A DNA stretch of 64,000 bases, from assembly GCA_009780825.1 (NCBI GenBank), contig WQZH01000010.1, positions 1 to 64,000 on the forward strand, in the 5' to 3' direction. Shown piece by piece: positions 19,840-28,671 of the stretch. The position numbers and the translations under genes are program-made. Within the stretch, counting starts at the first letter, position 1. Each line of letters opens with the position of its first letter. The stretch is from Desulfobulbus sp. (GTDB lineage: Bacteria > Desulfobacterota > Desulfobulbia > Desulfobulbales > Desulfobulbaceae). The notes beneath the pieces were generated by a model that ran no database searches, had not been told where the DNA came from, and was given only the letters and a program-made list of their open reading frames with translations.

Positions 19840-22647
19840 ATGGACTACAGGGAAACACTGAACCTGCCGCAGACGCAATTTAAAATGAAGGCCAATCTTA
19901 CCCAGCGCGAACCCATGGTGCTCAAACGCTGGGACAAGGAGAACCTGTACGGAAAAGTGCAGGAGGCCACTGCCGGCCGGCCTCTGTTCATCCTGCATGA
20001 CGGCCCGCCCTACGCCAACGGCAACATTCATTTAGGCACGGCCTTCAATAAAGTGCTCAAGGATATCATCCTCCGCTCCAAGCGGATGGCCGGCCTGAAC
20101 GCCCCCTATATCCCCGGCTGGGACTGCCACGGCCTGCCGATCGAGCACAATGTCGACCTGGAGCTGGGCGAAAAGAAGCAGACCATCTCCATTTTGGGCA
20201 AGCGCTCGGCCTGCCGCCGTTACGCCGAAAAGTGGATTAAGATTCAAAGAGAACAGTTCAAACGCCTGGGGGTCATCGGCGACTGGGACAATCCCTACCT
20301 GACCATGAACTATTCCTACGAGGCGGTTATCGCCCGGGAGTTCAATAAGTTTCTCCTTGCCGGCGCGGTGGTCCGGTCGAAGAAGCCGGTCTACTGGTGC
20401 GCCACCTGCGGCACGGCCCTGGCCGAGGCCGAGGTCGACTATGCCGATCACACCTCGCCCTCGGTCTATGTCAAGTTTCCGGTGATCGACGATTTCGGTC
20501 CGGTTGCGCCGGAGCTGGCTGATCGCAAGGTTTCAGTGCTCATCTGGACCACCACTCCCTGGACCCTGCCGGCCAATCTGGCCATCGCCTTTCACCCCGA
20601 TTTCGAATACGCGGCGGTGTCGGTCGGCGATGAAACCTGGATTCTGGCCAAGGAATTGGTCGCCTCCTGCATGGAGCGATTCGGCATCAAACAGTATGCA
20701 ACCACCGCCACCTTCTCCGCCGCCAGCCTGGAGGGCAAGCGTTGCCGTCATCCCTTCATGGAGCGCGATTCCCTGATGGTGCTGGCCGACTACGTCACCG
20801 CCGATTCGGGAACCGGCTGCGTCCACACCGCGCCCGGGCACGGCGCCGACGATTATCTCACCGGCCTGCGCTATGGCCTTGATATTCTTTCGCCGGTGGA
20901 TGACGCCGGCTGCTACACCGCCGAAGCCGGGCAATATCAGGGACAGCGGATTCCCCAGGTCAACCGGCAGATCATCGCCGATATGGCCGCTGCGGGCTCG
21001 CTGGTCAACGAAACGACGATCCGGCACAGCTACCCGCATTGCTGGCGCTGCAAGAAACCGGTGATGTACAGGGCCACGGCCCAGTGGTTCATCTCCATGG
21101 AACATCTCGATCTGCGCGCCAAGGCCCTGGCCGCGATCAACGAGGTGAAATGGACGCCAGCCTGGGGCCAACAACGGATCTACGGCATGATCGAGGCCCG
21201 GCCGGACTGGTGCTTGTCGCGGCAACGTTCCTGGGGCGTGCCGGTGACCGTGCTGACCTGCGCCGCCTGCGGTGAGATACTCAGGCATCAGGCGGTCTGC
21301 GACCGGATCGACGAATTGTTCGGACAGGAAGGGGCCGACGCCTGGTTCAAACATGAGGCCGCCGATTTCATCCCCGACGGGGTGGCGTGCGGTTGCAGCA
21401 GCCACGCATTCATCAAGGAGTCGGATATCCTCGACGTTTGGTTCGATTCCGGCGTGAGCCATGCGGCGGTGATCGAAGAACGGCCTGAGCTGCGGGCGCC
21501 GGCGGATCTCTATCTGGAAGGCAGCGACCAGCACCGGGGCTGGTTTCATTCCTCCCTGCTCACCGCTGTGGGCACCAGGGGACGGGCCCCGTACCTGGGG
21601 GTGCTCACGCATGGGTACGTGGTTGACGGTCACGGCAAGAAAATGTCCAAGTCGGTGGGCAACGTGGTGGCGCCCCAGGAAGTGATCGACCGGTACGGCG
21701 CCGAGGTGTTGCGCCTGTGGGTGGCCAGCGAAAACTACCAGGACGACGTCAAGGTTTCCGATGAGATTCTAAAACACGTCTCCGACGCCTACCGCAAGAT
21801 GCGCAATACCCTGCGCTTTCTCTTAAGCAACCTCTACGATTTCGACCCGGCCAAGGACAACGTCGCTTTTCAGGAGCTGCAAGAGATCGACCGCTGGGCC
21901 CTGGCCAGATTTGCCGAACTGAGCGAGCGCGTTACCCGCTCTTACGAGCGCTACGAGTTTCACACCGTCTACCACGGGTTGCACAATTTCTGCGTCACCA
22001 CCATTTCCAGTCTCTACATGGACGTGCTCAAGGACCGGCTGTACTGCTCGCTGCCCGATGGGCCGGAGCGGCGCGCCGCCCAGACGGTGATTTACCGGGT
22101 TCTCGACGGGCTGTTGCGGCTGATGTCGCCTGTCCTCTGTTTCACCGCCGCTGAAGCCTGGGAGCATCTGCATGGGCTGGAACAGGACGTCTCGCTTGAG
22201 CGCTCCATCTTTTTCGCCGATTTCGCCGCAGTTGACGATATAGAACGGGATGCATCCTTTGACGAGCGCTGGAACCGGTTGCTCGCCTTGCGCGGTGCCA
22301 TCACCAAGGTGCTGGAAGGGGCTCGCCAGGACAAGATGATCGGATTGGCGCTCGATGCCGAAGTGGTGTTGAGGACGAATGCTGATTGGGCGGGGTTCGT
22401 GGCCGACAACGTGGAGCAGTTGCGCGAACTGTGCATTGTTTCCAGCCTGCGCCAGGCGGGTGAAGGAGACGGCGGCCTGGCCTTTGTGGAAGTGGAGGGG
22501 CTGGATGGGATCGAAATAGCGGTGGGGTTGGCGCCCGGCGCCAAGTGCGAGCGTTGCTGGACCATTTCGTCCATGGTTGGCGAGAATACGGAGCATCCCG
22601 GCCTGTGCGCCCGCTGTGCTGCCGTGGTTCGCCAGTTGGCGGCTTGA
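19840..22647 (+). CDS. ileS: Isoleucyl-tRNA synthetase
   Basis: 935 residues. The class I signatures are present: PYANGNIHLG (HIGH-type, residues 64-66) and KMSKS at 601-605. The editing domain lies between (WTTTPWTLPANLAIAFHPDFEYA; DSGTGCVHTAPGHGADDY), and a C-terminal zinc finger has CERCW and CARC around residues 903-930, as in bacterial-type IleRS. The enzyme charges tRNA-Ile and edits valine. It is followed after 9 bases by lspA, the same order as in many Gram-negatives, and then fabD, so the three probably form one operon from the promoter at 19745. Confidence 0.98.
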   Translation: MDYRETLNLPQTQFKMKANLTQREPMVLKRWDKENLYGKVQEATAGRPLFILHDGPPYANGNIHLGTAFNKVLKDIILRSKRMAGLNAPYIPGWDCHGLPIEHNVDLELGEKKQTISILGKRSACRRYAEKWIKIQREQFKRLGVIGDWDNPYLTMNYSYEAVIAREFNKFLLAGAVVRSKKPVYWCATCGTALAEAEVDYADHTSPSVYVKFPVIDDFGPVAPELADRKVSVLIWTTTPWTLPANLAIAFHPDFEYAAVSVGDETWILAKELVASCMERFGIKQYATTATFSAASLEGKRCRHPFMERDSLMVLADYVTADSGTGCVHTAPGHGADDYLTGLRYGLDILSPVDDAGCYTAEAGQYQGQRIPQVNRQIIADMAAAGSLVNETTIRHSYPHCWRCKKPVMYRATAQWFISMEHLDLRAKALAAINEVKWTPAWGQQRIYGMIEARPDWCLSRQRSWGVPVTVLTCAACGEILRHQAVCDRIDELFGQEGADAWFKHEAADFIPDGVACGCSSHAFIKESDILDVWFDSGVSHAAVIEERPELRAPADLYLEGSDQHRGWFHSSLLTAVGTRGRAPYLGVLTHGYVVDGHGKKMSKSVGNVVAPQEVIDRYGAEVLRLWVASENYQDDVKVSDEILKHVSDAYRKMRNTLRFLLSNLYDFDPAKDNVAFQELQEIDRWALARFAELSERVTRSYERYEFHTVYHGLHNFCVTTISSLYMDVLKDRLYCSLPDGPERRAAQTVIYRVLDGLLRLMSPVLCFTAAEAWEHLHGLEQDVSLERSIFFADFAAVDDIERDASFDERWNRLLALRGAITKVLEGARQDKMIGLALDAEVVLRTNADWAGFVADNVEQLRELCIVSSLRQAGEGDGGLAFVEVEGLDGIEIAVGLAPGAKCERCWTISSMVGENTEHPGLCARCAAVVRQLAA

Positions 22648-22656
22648 GGGAGGAGG

Positions 22657-23127
22657 GTGGTGTTTGTCTTTTTTGCCATTATCCTGGCGGTGGTGTGCGT
22701 CGATCAGGCGAGCAAAGCCTGGGTCATCCATCATTTTGCCCTGCATGAGAGCAGGGAAATCATTCCCGGCCTGTTCAACCTGACCCACCTGACCAACAAT
22801 GGCGCCGCCTTCGGCATACTTGCCGGGCAGCCGGCGTTGTGGCGGCAGGTCTTTTTTATTGCCGCTGTCGGCGTGGCTCTGGTGTGCATCTGGATGGCCC
22901 AGCGCAGCTTCGGCCAGCGCAGCCGTGTGTATTCGGCGTCACTGGCGTTGATCGCGGGCGGGGCCATCGGCAACCTGATCGACCGGATCCGATGGGGACT
23001 GGTGGTCGATTTCCTTGACTTTTATTTGGGCCAGTCGCACTGGCCTGCCTTTAATGCCGCCGATTCCGCGATCACCGTCGGCGTCACGCTGTTCATTGTG
23101 TACAACCTCCTGTTTGATCGGCAATGA
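22657..23127 (+). CDS. lspA: Lipoprotein signal peptidase (signal peptidase II)
   Basis: 156 residues with four hydrophobic segments. The aspartic protease signatures are present: VDQASKAWV and NNGAAFG, then GNLIDRIRWGLVVDFLDFY with the catalytic Asp at 109 and FNAADSAI with the second at 136. It removes signal peptides from prolipoproteins in the inner membrane; the TPR and LolB-like lipoproteins later in the window are likely clients. GTG start at 22657 or 22660, with an AGGAGG just before; the spacing is short for either. Nine bases after ileS, same operon. Confidence 0.96.
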   Translation: MVFVFFAIILAVVCVDQASKAWVIHHFALHESREIIPGLFNLTHLTNNGAAFGILAGQPALWRQVFFIAAVGVALVCIWMAQRSFGQRSRVYSASLALIAGGAIGNLIDRIRWGLVVDFLDFYLGQSHWPAFNAADSAITVGVTLFIVYNLLFDRQ

Positions 23128-23163
23128 ACCGGGCATCGGGACAACAATAATCGATGTGCATTC

Positions 23164-24111
23164 ATGAAAAAAACCGCAATTCTCTTCCCAGGACAAGGCT
23201 CCCAATATGTCGGCATGGGACAGGCGTTCGTCGAACAGGATCCGGAAGCCGCAGCCTTGATGGATTTGGCCGAACGGATCTCCGGTTTTCCGATCCACAC
23301 CCTGTGTTTTCAAGGGCACTTGGCAGATCTGACCCGGGTGCTCTATCTCCAGCCGGCCCTGACCGTGATCAATCTGATCTGCCTGCAGCAGTTGCGCAAG
23401 GCATTGCCCGGCTTTACTCCCGCTTTTTTTGCTGGACACAGCCTGGGCGAATATTCCGCGCTCCATGGGGCCGGGGTGATCACCCTGGAAGATACCCTGG
23501 CGCTGGTCACCAAGCGTGGCCAGCTGATGGAGCGGGAGGGCGTGGCCCATCCCGGCGGCATGCGGGCTGTGGTGGGGCTGGGCATTGATCAGATCGAGGC
23601 TATTCTGGCCGACTTCACCGGTCCCGGGGTGGCGGTGGTGGCCAATCATAACACCGCTTCCCAGATTGTCCTCTCAGGCGATGCGGCCGGGCTTGCCGCC
23701 GTCGGAGCAGTCTGTGAGGCCCAGGGAGGCAAGGTGATCCCGCTCAATGTCAGCGTCGCCAATCACAGCCCGCTGGTGGCCGGCGCGGTGGAGGATTTCG
23801 CCGCTTTCATGGCGGATATCGCGTTCCAGCCTCCCGAGGTGCCGGTGCTGTTCAACGTCACCGGACGCGAGGAACGGGATCCGGGTCAGATAAAGGAGAT
23901 CATGGCCCAACAGATCGCCTCCCGGGTCCGCTGGTTGTCGATTGTCGAGCGCATGATTGCCGAAGGCGTCGAGTTGGTCGTCGAATTGGGGCCCAAGAAT
24001 GTCCTGACCGGGATGATCAGGAAGATTCTGCCGAAACAGTCGGCCATCAACTGTGTCCAGGCCGACAGCCCGGAGAGTCTGGCCAAGGTGGTCGAAATGG
24101 TGGCCGGATAA
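23164..24111 (+). CDS. fabD: Malonyl-CoA:ACP transacylase
   Basis: 315 residues. FabD hallmarks: ILFPGQGSQYVGMG at the start, the nucleophile elbow GHSLGEYSAL with Ser93, the arginine region around KRGQLMEREG, ANHNTASQIVLSG, and the catalytic histidine in SVANHSPLV. It moves malonyl groups from CoA to acyl carrier protein for fatty acid synthesis. It is 36 bases after lspA. No other fab genes follow; the next gene is ffh behind its own promoter. Confidence 0.96.
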   Translation: MKKTAILFPGQGSQYVGMGQAFVEQDPEAAALMDLAERISGFPIHTLCFQGHLADLTRVLYLQPALTVINLICLQQLRKALPGFTPAFFAGHSLGEYSALHGAGVITLEDTLALVTKRGQLMEREGVAHPGGMRAVVGLGIDQIEAILADFTGPGVAVVANHNTASQIVLSGDAAGLAAVGAVCEAQGGKVIPLNVSVANHSPLVAGAVEDFAAFMADIAFQPPEVPVLFNVTGREERDPGQIKEIMAQQIASRVRWLSIVERMIAEGVELVVELGPKNVLTGMIRKILPKQSAINCVQADSPESLAKVVEMVAG

Positions 24112-24144
24112 TAACCTCCCGGGTCATCGTTATTTTCTTCTTGC

Positions 24145-24173
24145 TTGACAAGCGCAGGCGTGTCGGGTATGTA
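24145..24173 (+). promoter_or_regulatory. Candidate promoter for the ffh-rplS operon
   Basis: A perfect TTGACA (24145-24150) is followed after 17 bases by TATGTA (24168-24173). The -10 is a partial match. It lies in the only sizeable gap between fabD and ffh and would give a leader of about 80 bases. Confidence 0.45.
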
Positions 24174-24260
24174 TCCCAGTTTTCCGTGCGGAGAACCGTC
24201 AGGGGAGTCCGCGCGGCTATTGAACGGTAATCCTTCACGCCATTGTCCGTGTAGAACACC

Positions 24261-25613
24261 ATGTTTGAGAATTTAACCGACCGTCTTGAGAGCGCATTCA
24301 AAAAATTGCGCGGCCACGGCAGGCTGACTGAAGCAAACATTCAGGAGGCCATGGGCGAGGTGCGCACGGCGCTGCTCGAGGCGGATGTCAATTTCGGCGT
24401 TGTTAGGGAATTCATCGCCGCAGTCACGGCCAAAGCCATCGGCAAGGAAGTGCTGTCCAGCCTTTCGCCCGGTCAGCAGGTGGTCAAGGTGGTGCATGAT
24501 CACCTGGTCGAGCTGCTTGGCAGCCAGGCCCAGCCGCTCAAACTTGACGGCCGGCAGCCGGTGACCATCATGCTTGCCGGGCTTCAGGGCTCAGGCAAAA
24601 CCACTACTGCCGCCAAGTTGGCGCGACAGCTCAAGGAAAAAGGCCGCTCGCCTCTGCTGGTGCCCGCTGACGTCTATCGACCAGCCGCCATCGAGCAGTT
24701 GCATGTCCTGGGCAGTCAGATTGAGGTCCCGGTCTTTGCTTCCACCACCGAGCAGAAACCGGTGGACATCGCCCGCCAGGCGTTTGACGAGGCGAGTGGT
24801 GGGCCGTACGATACGGTGATCATCGATACAGCTGGACGATTGCATGTCGATGACGCTCTCATGGCCGAACTGCGCGCGATCAGCCAGGCGGTGCCGCTGA
24901 GTGAGGTGCTGTTTGTCGCTGATGCCATGACCGGCCAGGACGCGGTTACCGTTGCCGAAAAGTTCAACAGCGAGCTTGAGATCACCGGCGTCATCCTCAC
25001 CAAGATGGAAGGCGATGCCCGCGGCGGCGCGGCCCTGTCGGTCAAAAAGGTCATCGGCAAACCGATCAAGTTCGTCGGTGTCGGCGAATCGGTGGAGGCC
25101 TTGGAGGTCTTCCATCCTGACCGTGCCGCCTCGCGCATCCTCGGTATGGGTGACGTCCTGTCGCTGATCGAGAAGGCGGAAGCGGTCGTTGACCAGAAAA
25201 ACGCCGAGCAACTGGCCCGCAAGATTCAAAAGAACGCCTTCACCTTGGAGGACTTTCTCGATCAGATCCAGCAGATCAAGAAAATAGGCAGCCTGGAGCA
25301 GATCATGGGCATGATCCCAGGGATCAACAAGCTCAAGCAAATCAAGGATGCCCCTACGCCCGATCAAAAGGAACTGGTCAAGACCGAAGCCATCATTCGC
25401 TCCATGACCATCAAGGAGCGGCGTAACCACCGAATCATTGACGCCAGTCGGCGGCTGCGGATCGCCAAGGGCTCGGGAACAGCAGTCGCCGATGTGAACC
25501 GGGTGCTGAAAAGTTACGCCATGATGCTGAAAATGATGAAAAATTTGAAAGGAAAGGGCATCATGTCCAGCGGCAAGCGCCGCAAGCTCCCCAAGGGGCT
25601 CATGCGTTCGTAA
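24261..25613 (+). CDS. ffh: Signal recognition particle protein Ffh (SRP54)
   Basis: 450 residues in the usual N-G-M order: N domain (residues 1-~90), SRP GTPase domain with GLQGSGKTT at about 107-115, DTAGRL, TKMEGDARGGAALS and GVGESVEALEVF, and a methionine-rich M domain (from ~300) with MGMIPGI, SMTIKERRNHRIID, SRRLRIAKGSG and MLKMMK. Ffh binds signal sequences and 4.5S RNA and delivers ribosomes to FtsY. It heads a translation operon (rpsP, khpA, rimM, trmD, rplS), an order seen across many bacteria. Confidence 0.98.
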   Translation: MFENLTDRLESAFKKLRGHGRLTEANIQEAMGEVRTALLEADVNFGVVREFIAAVTAKAIGKEVLSSLSPGQQVVKVVHDHLVELLGSQAQPLKLDGRQPVTIMLAGLQGSGKTTTAAKLARQLKEKGRSPLLVPADVYRPAAIEQLHVLGSQIEVPVFASTTEQKPVDIARQAFDEASGGPYDTVIIDTAGRLHVDDALMAELRAISQAVPLSEVLFVADAMTGQDAVTVAEKFNSELEITGVILTKMEGDARGGAALSVKKVIGKPIKFVGVGESVEALEVFHPDRAASRILGMGDVLSLIEKAEAVVDQKNAEQLARKIQKNAFTLEDFLDQIQQIKKIGSLEQIMGMIPGINKLKQIKDAPTPDQKELVKTEAIIRSMTIKERRNHRIIDASRRLRIAKGSGTAVADVNRVLKSYAMMLKMMKNLKGKGIMSSGKRRKLPKGLMRS

Positions 25614-25677
25614 TATGAAAAATGTTTTCACTAGCGCCCGGCGTACTGCCGGGCTGATATCCACTGGAGGGTAAGGA

Positions 25678-25935
25678 ATGGCAGTTCGTATTCGTTTGAC
25701 CAGGAAAGGCAAAAAGAAGCAACCGTTTTACCGTATTGTCGTTGCCGACAGCGAAGCGCCGCGCGATGGAAAGTTCCTTGATATCGTCGGCACCTATGAC
25801 CCGATGCAGAACCCGGCCGCCATTACCATCGACAACGAGAAGCTTGCCACCTGGATGAAGAAAGGTGCCAAACCGACCGAGACGGTGGAGAGCCTGATCA
25901 AAAAATCTGGATCTGAAGCGGTTGCCGCGGCATAA
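25678..25935 (+). CDS. rpsP: 30S ribosomal protein S16
   Basis: 85 residues beginning MAVRIRLTRKGKKKQPFYRIVVAD, the S16 signature, followed by DGKFLDIVGTYDPM. S16 helps assemble the 5' domain of 16S rRNA. A GGAGGG ribosome-binding site precedes the ATG. It is 64 bases after ffh and its stop directly abuts the khpA start. Confidence 0.98.
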   Translation: MAVRIRLTRKGKKKQPFYRIVVADSEAPRDGKFLDIVGTYDPMQNPAAITIDNEKLATWMKKGAKPTETVESLIKKSGSEAVAAA

Positions 25936-26166
25936 ATGAAGGAATTGGTGGAGTTTATCTCCGGTCGCCTGGTGGAGTATCCCGACCGGATCGAAGTAAA
26001 CCTGCAGGAAGAGGGGGACAACGTCACCATCGAATTGCGGGTGGCCCGGGAAGATCTGGGCAAAGTGATAGGCAAACAAGGACGGACCGCCAGGTCGATG
26101 CGGACAGTATTGGCCGCCTCCATGATCGGGGACGGAAAACGTGCCCGTCTGGAAATCGTCGAGTAG
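25936..26166 (+). CDS. khpA: KH-domain RNA-binding protein KhpA (YlqC)
   Basis: 76 residues forming one KH domain with the GKVIGKQGRTARSMRTVL loop (GXXG = GKQG). KhpA is a small RNA-binding protein that usually sits between rpsP and rimM and partners with KhpB/Jag. The ATG follows the rpsP stop with no gap, indicating translational coupling. Its 3' end overlaps the chosen rimM start by 26 bases. Confidence 0.95.
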   Translation: MKELVEFISGRLVEYPDRIEVNLQEEGDNVTIELRVAREDLGKVIGKQGRTARSMRTVLAASMIGDGKRARLEIVE

Positions 26167-26698
26167 TGGGGCGAGTCCAGGGTCGGGCGATGCGTTCATT
26201 TTGCTCGGCACCGTGGTTAGGCCGCACGGAATCCGGGGTGAATTGAAGGTTTGCCCGCATACAGAACGGCCGGACAATATCTGTTGCTATCGGCGGGTCT
26301 ATCTTGCCGCCGTCGGCAACAGCGAGATCATTGAATGCACGGATGTTCGGGCCCGGGTCAGCGGACGGATGGTTATCCTCAGCGTGCCCGGCTGCACGGA
26401 CCGTAACCGGGCCGAGCGGTTTGTGGGGTGGGGCCTGTGGCTGGCTGCCTCGGATTTGCCGCCGGCTGAAGCCGATGAAGTGTACCTGTACACCCTGATG
26501 GATAAACGCGCCCGGACCGTGGATGGTCGGTCTCTGGGCACGATCAGGGAGCTGCTCGGTGGCGGGCAGGAAAGGTTGGTTATCCGGGATGGCGACCATG
26601 AGTATCTCGTGCCTGCGGTGCGGGCTTTTATCGTTGCGGTTGACGACACTGAGGTCGTGCTGGATCTGCCGCCCGGTTTGTCTGAGATGAACCGCTGA
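26141..26698 (+). CDS. rimM: 16S rRNA processing protein RimM
   Basis: 185 residues. The N-terminal RimM domain has LLGTVVRPHGIRGELKV and ERFVGWGLWLAASDLPP; the C-terminal PRC-barrel-like part has EVYLYTLMDKRART and a central LGTIRELLGGGQERLVI, ending EVVLDLP. RimM assists maturation of the 30S head together with S19. The GTG at 26141, inside khpA, is the furthest upstream start; a TTG at about 26201 (LLGTVV) would match the conserved core more closely, so the true N-terminus is uncertain by up to 20 residues. Confidence 0.93.
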   Translation: MPVWKSSSSGASPGSGDAFILLGTVVRPHGIRGELKVCPHTERPDNICCYRRVYLAAVGNSEIIECTDVRARVSGRMVILSVPGCTDRNRAERFVGWGLWLAASDLPPAEADEVYLYTLMDKRARTVDGRSLGTIRELLGGGQERLVIRDGDHEYLVPAVRAFIVAVDDTEVVLDLPPGLSEMNR

Positions 26699-26712
26699 GT
26701 GCGGACAGACTT

Positions 26713-27495
26713 GTGCTCTTTTCGGTTCTGACCATTTTTCCCGATTTTTTTTTCTCTCCGTTGCAGGAAGGAATCATTCGCCGGGCATTGAGAGAGGGAA
26801 AGGTCGAGATCGAGCTGCACAACATCCGGGACTATGCTCTGGACAAACATCGCATGACCGACGATCGCCCCTTTGGCGGCGGCGAAGGTATGGTGATGAA
26901 GCCGGAACCGCTGGCTGCCTGTGTGCGGGCCGCTGTCCGGCCCGATTGTTCCCGCCGGGTGATTTTATTGTCGCCCCGAGGAGAACGGTTCAGTCAGACC
27001 CAGGCGGAGCGGTTGAGCGGATATGAGCAACTGGTGCTGATCTGCGGTCGCTACGAGGGTGTGGATGAACGTTTCCGGGATAGGTACGTCGAGGAAGAGT
27101 TGTCCATCGGCGACTATGTTCTGACCGGCGGCGAGCTGGCGGCCCTGGTGGTGATTGATGCGGTGAGCCGCCTGTTGCCGGGAGTGCTCGGCTGCAGCGA
27201 TTCGGCCGCAAAGGACAGCTTCAGCCGCGGCCTGCTCAAGCATGCGCAGTATACAAGGCCGCAGGTATTTGAAGAGATGGCGGCGCCGGAGGTGCTGCTT
27301 TCCGGCGATCATGCCGCCATTGACCGCTACCGGTTGGTCGAATCGGTCCGGCTGACGCTCGCACGGCGGCCGGAATTGCTGGCTTCGGTGCGATTTTCGC
27401 CGATGGAAGAGAAAATATTGCGGCGCGAAGGCATCTACGGGCAAATCGAGGCCATTGCCAACAGGGCGCAGCGGGTGAGCGGCGATGCGGATTGA
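26713..27495 (+). CDS. trmD: tRNA (guanine-37-N1)-methyltransferase
   Basis: 260 residues. SPOUT-fold TrmD signatures: FSVLTIFPDFF, DDRPFGGGEGMVMKPEP, LSPRGERFSQ, the knot motif CGRYEGVDERF, IGDYVLTGGELAALVVIDAVSRLLPGVLG, and DSFS..LLKHAQYTRP. It methylates G37 of tRNAs with AdoMet and prevents +1 frameshifting. GTG start at 26713. The 3' end overlaps the next gene by 11 bases. Confidence 0.98.
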   Translation: MLFSVLTIFPDFFFSPLQEGIIRRALREGKVEIELHNIRDYALDKHRMTDDRPFGGGEGMVMKPEPLAACVRAAVRPDCSRRVILLSPRGERFSQTQAERLSGYEQLVLICGRYEGVDERFRDRYVEEELSIGDYVLTGGELAALVVIDAVSRLLPGVLGCSDSAAKDSFSRGLLKHAQYTRPQVFEEMAAPEVLLSGDHAAIDRYRLVESVRLTLARRPELLASVRFSPMEEKILRREGIYGQIEAIANRAQRVSGDAD

Positions 27496-28048
27496 CGTGG
27501 CATTGGTGCACTATCCGGTGATCAACCGCCGTGGCGAAATCATCGGCTCAGCGGTGACCAACCTTGATCTGCACGACATCGCCCGGGCTGGCAAAACCTA
27601 CGGGATCGGGACCTACTGGGTCATCACTCCCTTCCAGGAACAGCGGGAACTGGCCGAGCAGATTGTCGGTCATTGGACTAAGGGGTACGGCGGCAGCGTC
27701 AATCCGGACAGGAGCGAGGCCCTGGCGCTCGTCACGGTCTGCGCCAGTTATGGTGAGGCGTTTGCCGGAGCCACGGAGAAATTCGGCGAGCGGCCGTTGG
27801 TGCTTGCCACCTGCGCCAAGGAGCAGGCCAACACCTTGGAATATGCCGAAGCTCGCAGGAGGATGCGCCGGGGAACGCCGGTGCTTCTGCTCTTTGGCAC
27901 CGCTTGGGGTTTGAGCCCCGAGTTGCTGGCAGCGGTGGACGGTGTGTTGCCGCCTTTGCGCGGCCCCACCGGGTTCAACCACCTGTCGGTGCGGTCGGCG
28001 GCGGCGATCATCCTTGATCGGCTGCTTGGCGAGCGCGGTGATGGATGA
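27485..28048 (+). CDS. Second SPOUT-type RNA methyltransferase (COG4752 / RNA_Me_trans family)
   Basis: 187 residues. It matches a trmD-linked family of predicted AdoMet-dependent RNA methyltransferases: VALVHYPVINRRGEIIGSAVTNLDLHDIAR at the start, YWVITPF, GSVNPDRSEAL, then VLLLFGTAWGLSPELL and GPTGFNHLSVRSAAAIILDRL, the last resembling a knot-type cofactor loop. The family sits directly after trmD in several deltaproteobacteria and other phyla; its RNA target has not been assigned as far as I know. The 11-base overlap with trmD implies coupled translation. Confidence 0.82.
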   Translation: MRIDVALVHYPVINRRGEIIGSAVTNLDLHDIARAGKTYGIGTYWVITPFQEQRELAEQIVGHWTKGYGGSVNPDRSEALALVTVCASYGEAFAGATEKFGERPLVLATCAKEQANTLEYAEARRRMRRGTPVLLLFGTAWGLSPELLAAVDGVLPPLRGPTGFNHLSVRSAAAIILDRLLGERGDG

Positions 28049-28147
28049 GAGAGGCGATGTGGCGTTCGCACGCATGGTGTGCGGTTAAAGTGATAAGCAA
28101 TAAGCGGGACACAGGATGACGTGGAGGCATCCTTCGGCGGACGCGGC

Positions 28148-28528
28148 ATGGCGTCTGACCGTAAAATAATGAATATGGCGATGAATCTGTTGGACAAGAT
28201 CGATCTGGAGCAAATGCGTTTCGATATTCCCGAGTTCCGCCCCGGTGATACGGTCAAGGTGCATATCCGGATCATCGAGGGCAACAAGGAACGGGTCCAG
28301 GTATTCCAGGGTGTGGTGATCAAGCGCAAACGGGGGACCATGAACGCCACCTTCACGGTCCGGAAGATCTCGCATGGCGTTGGGGTGGAGAAAACCTTTG
28401 CCTTGCATTCGCCGCGGATCGAAAAGATCGAAATGGTGACTCCCGGCCGGGTGCGTCGCTCTCGTCTGTACTATCTGCGCGAGCGTCGTGGTAAAGCCGC
28501 CCGTATTCGTGAGCGGGGCATCATCTGA
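28148..28528 (+). CDS. rplS: 50S ribosomal protein L19
   Basis: The L19 core is clear: [50 protein letters not shown] and [22 protein letters not shown]19 lies at the 30S-50S interface. The start is uncertain: GTG 28121, ATG 28148, ATG 28169 and ATG 28181 are all in frame. 28148 gives 126 residues; the family alignment would also accept the start immediately before [10 protein letters not shown] at 28181. A terminator hairpin follows at 28590. Confidence 0.95.
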   Translation: MASDRKIMNMAMNLLDKIDLEQMRFDIPEFRPGDTVKVHIRIIEGNKERVQVFQGVVIKRKRGTMNATFTVRKISHGVGVEKTFALHSPRIEKIEMVTPGRVRRSRLYYLRERRGKAARIRERGII

Positions 28529-28589
28529 TTGTGGCGGTTTCCCGTTCTGGGCACCTGGCAGATGGGAAGCACCGAACGGGTCAGATCGC

Positions 28590-28624
28590 GTGATGGCAGC
28601 CAGTCCGGCTGCCATCACAGTTTT
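28590..28624 (+). terminator. Terminator after rplS
   Basis: A perfect 12-bp stem (28590-28601 with 28607-28618) and 5-nt loop are followed by AGTTTT. It lies 61 bases after the rplS stop and before rnhB, marking a likely end of the ffh-rplS transcript; the short T run suggests partial readthrough. Confidence 0.7.
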
Positions 28625-28671
28625 CCTGGTCGTACCGAACGCGTTCTTCCTCTTCCTCCCCACAGGCGGCA

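Noticed and set aside
20533..21633. Long minus-strand open frame inside ileS
   Set aside because: Entirely antisense to a certain gene, with shadow composition and no motifs.
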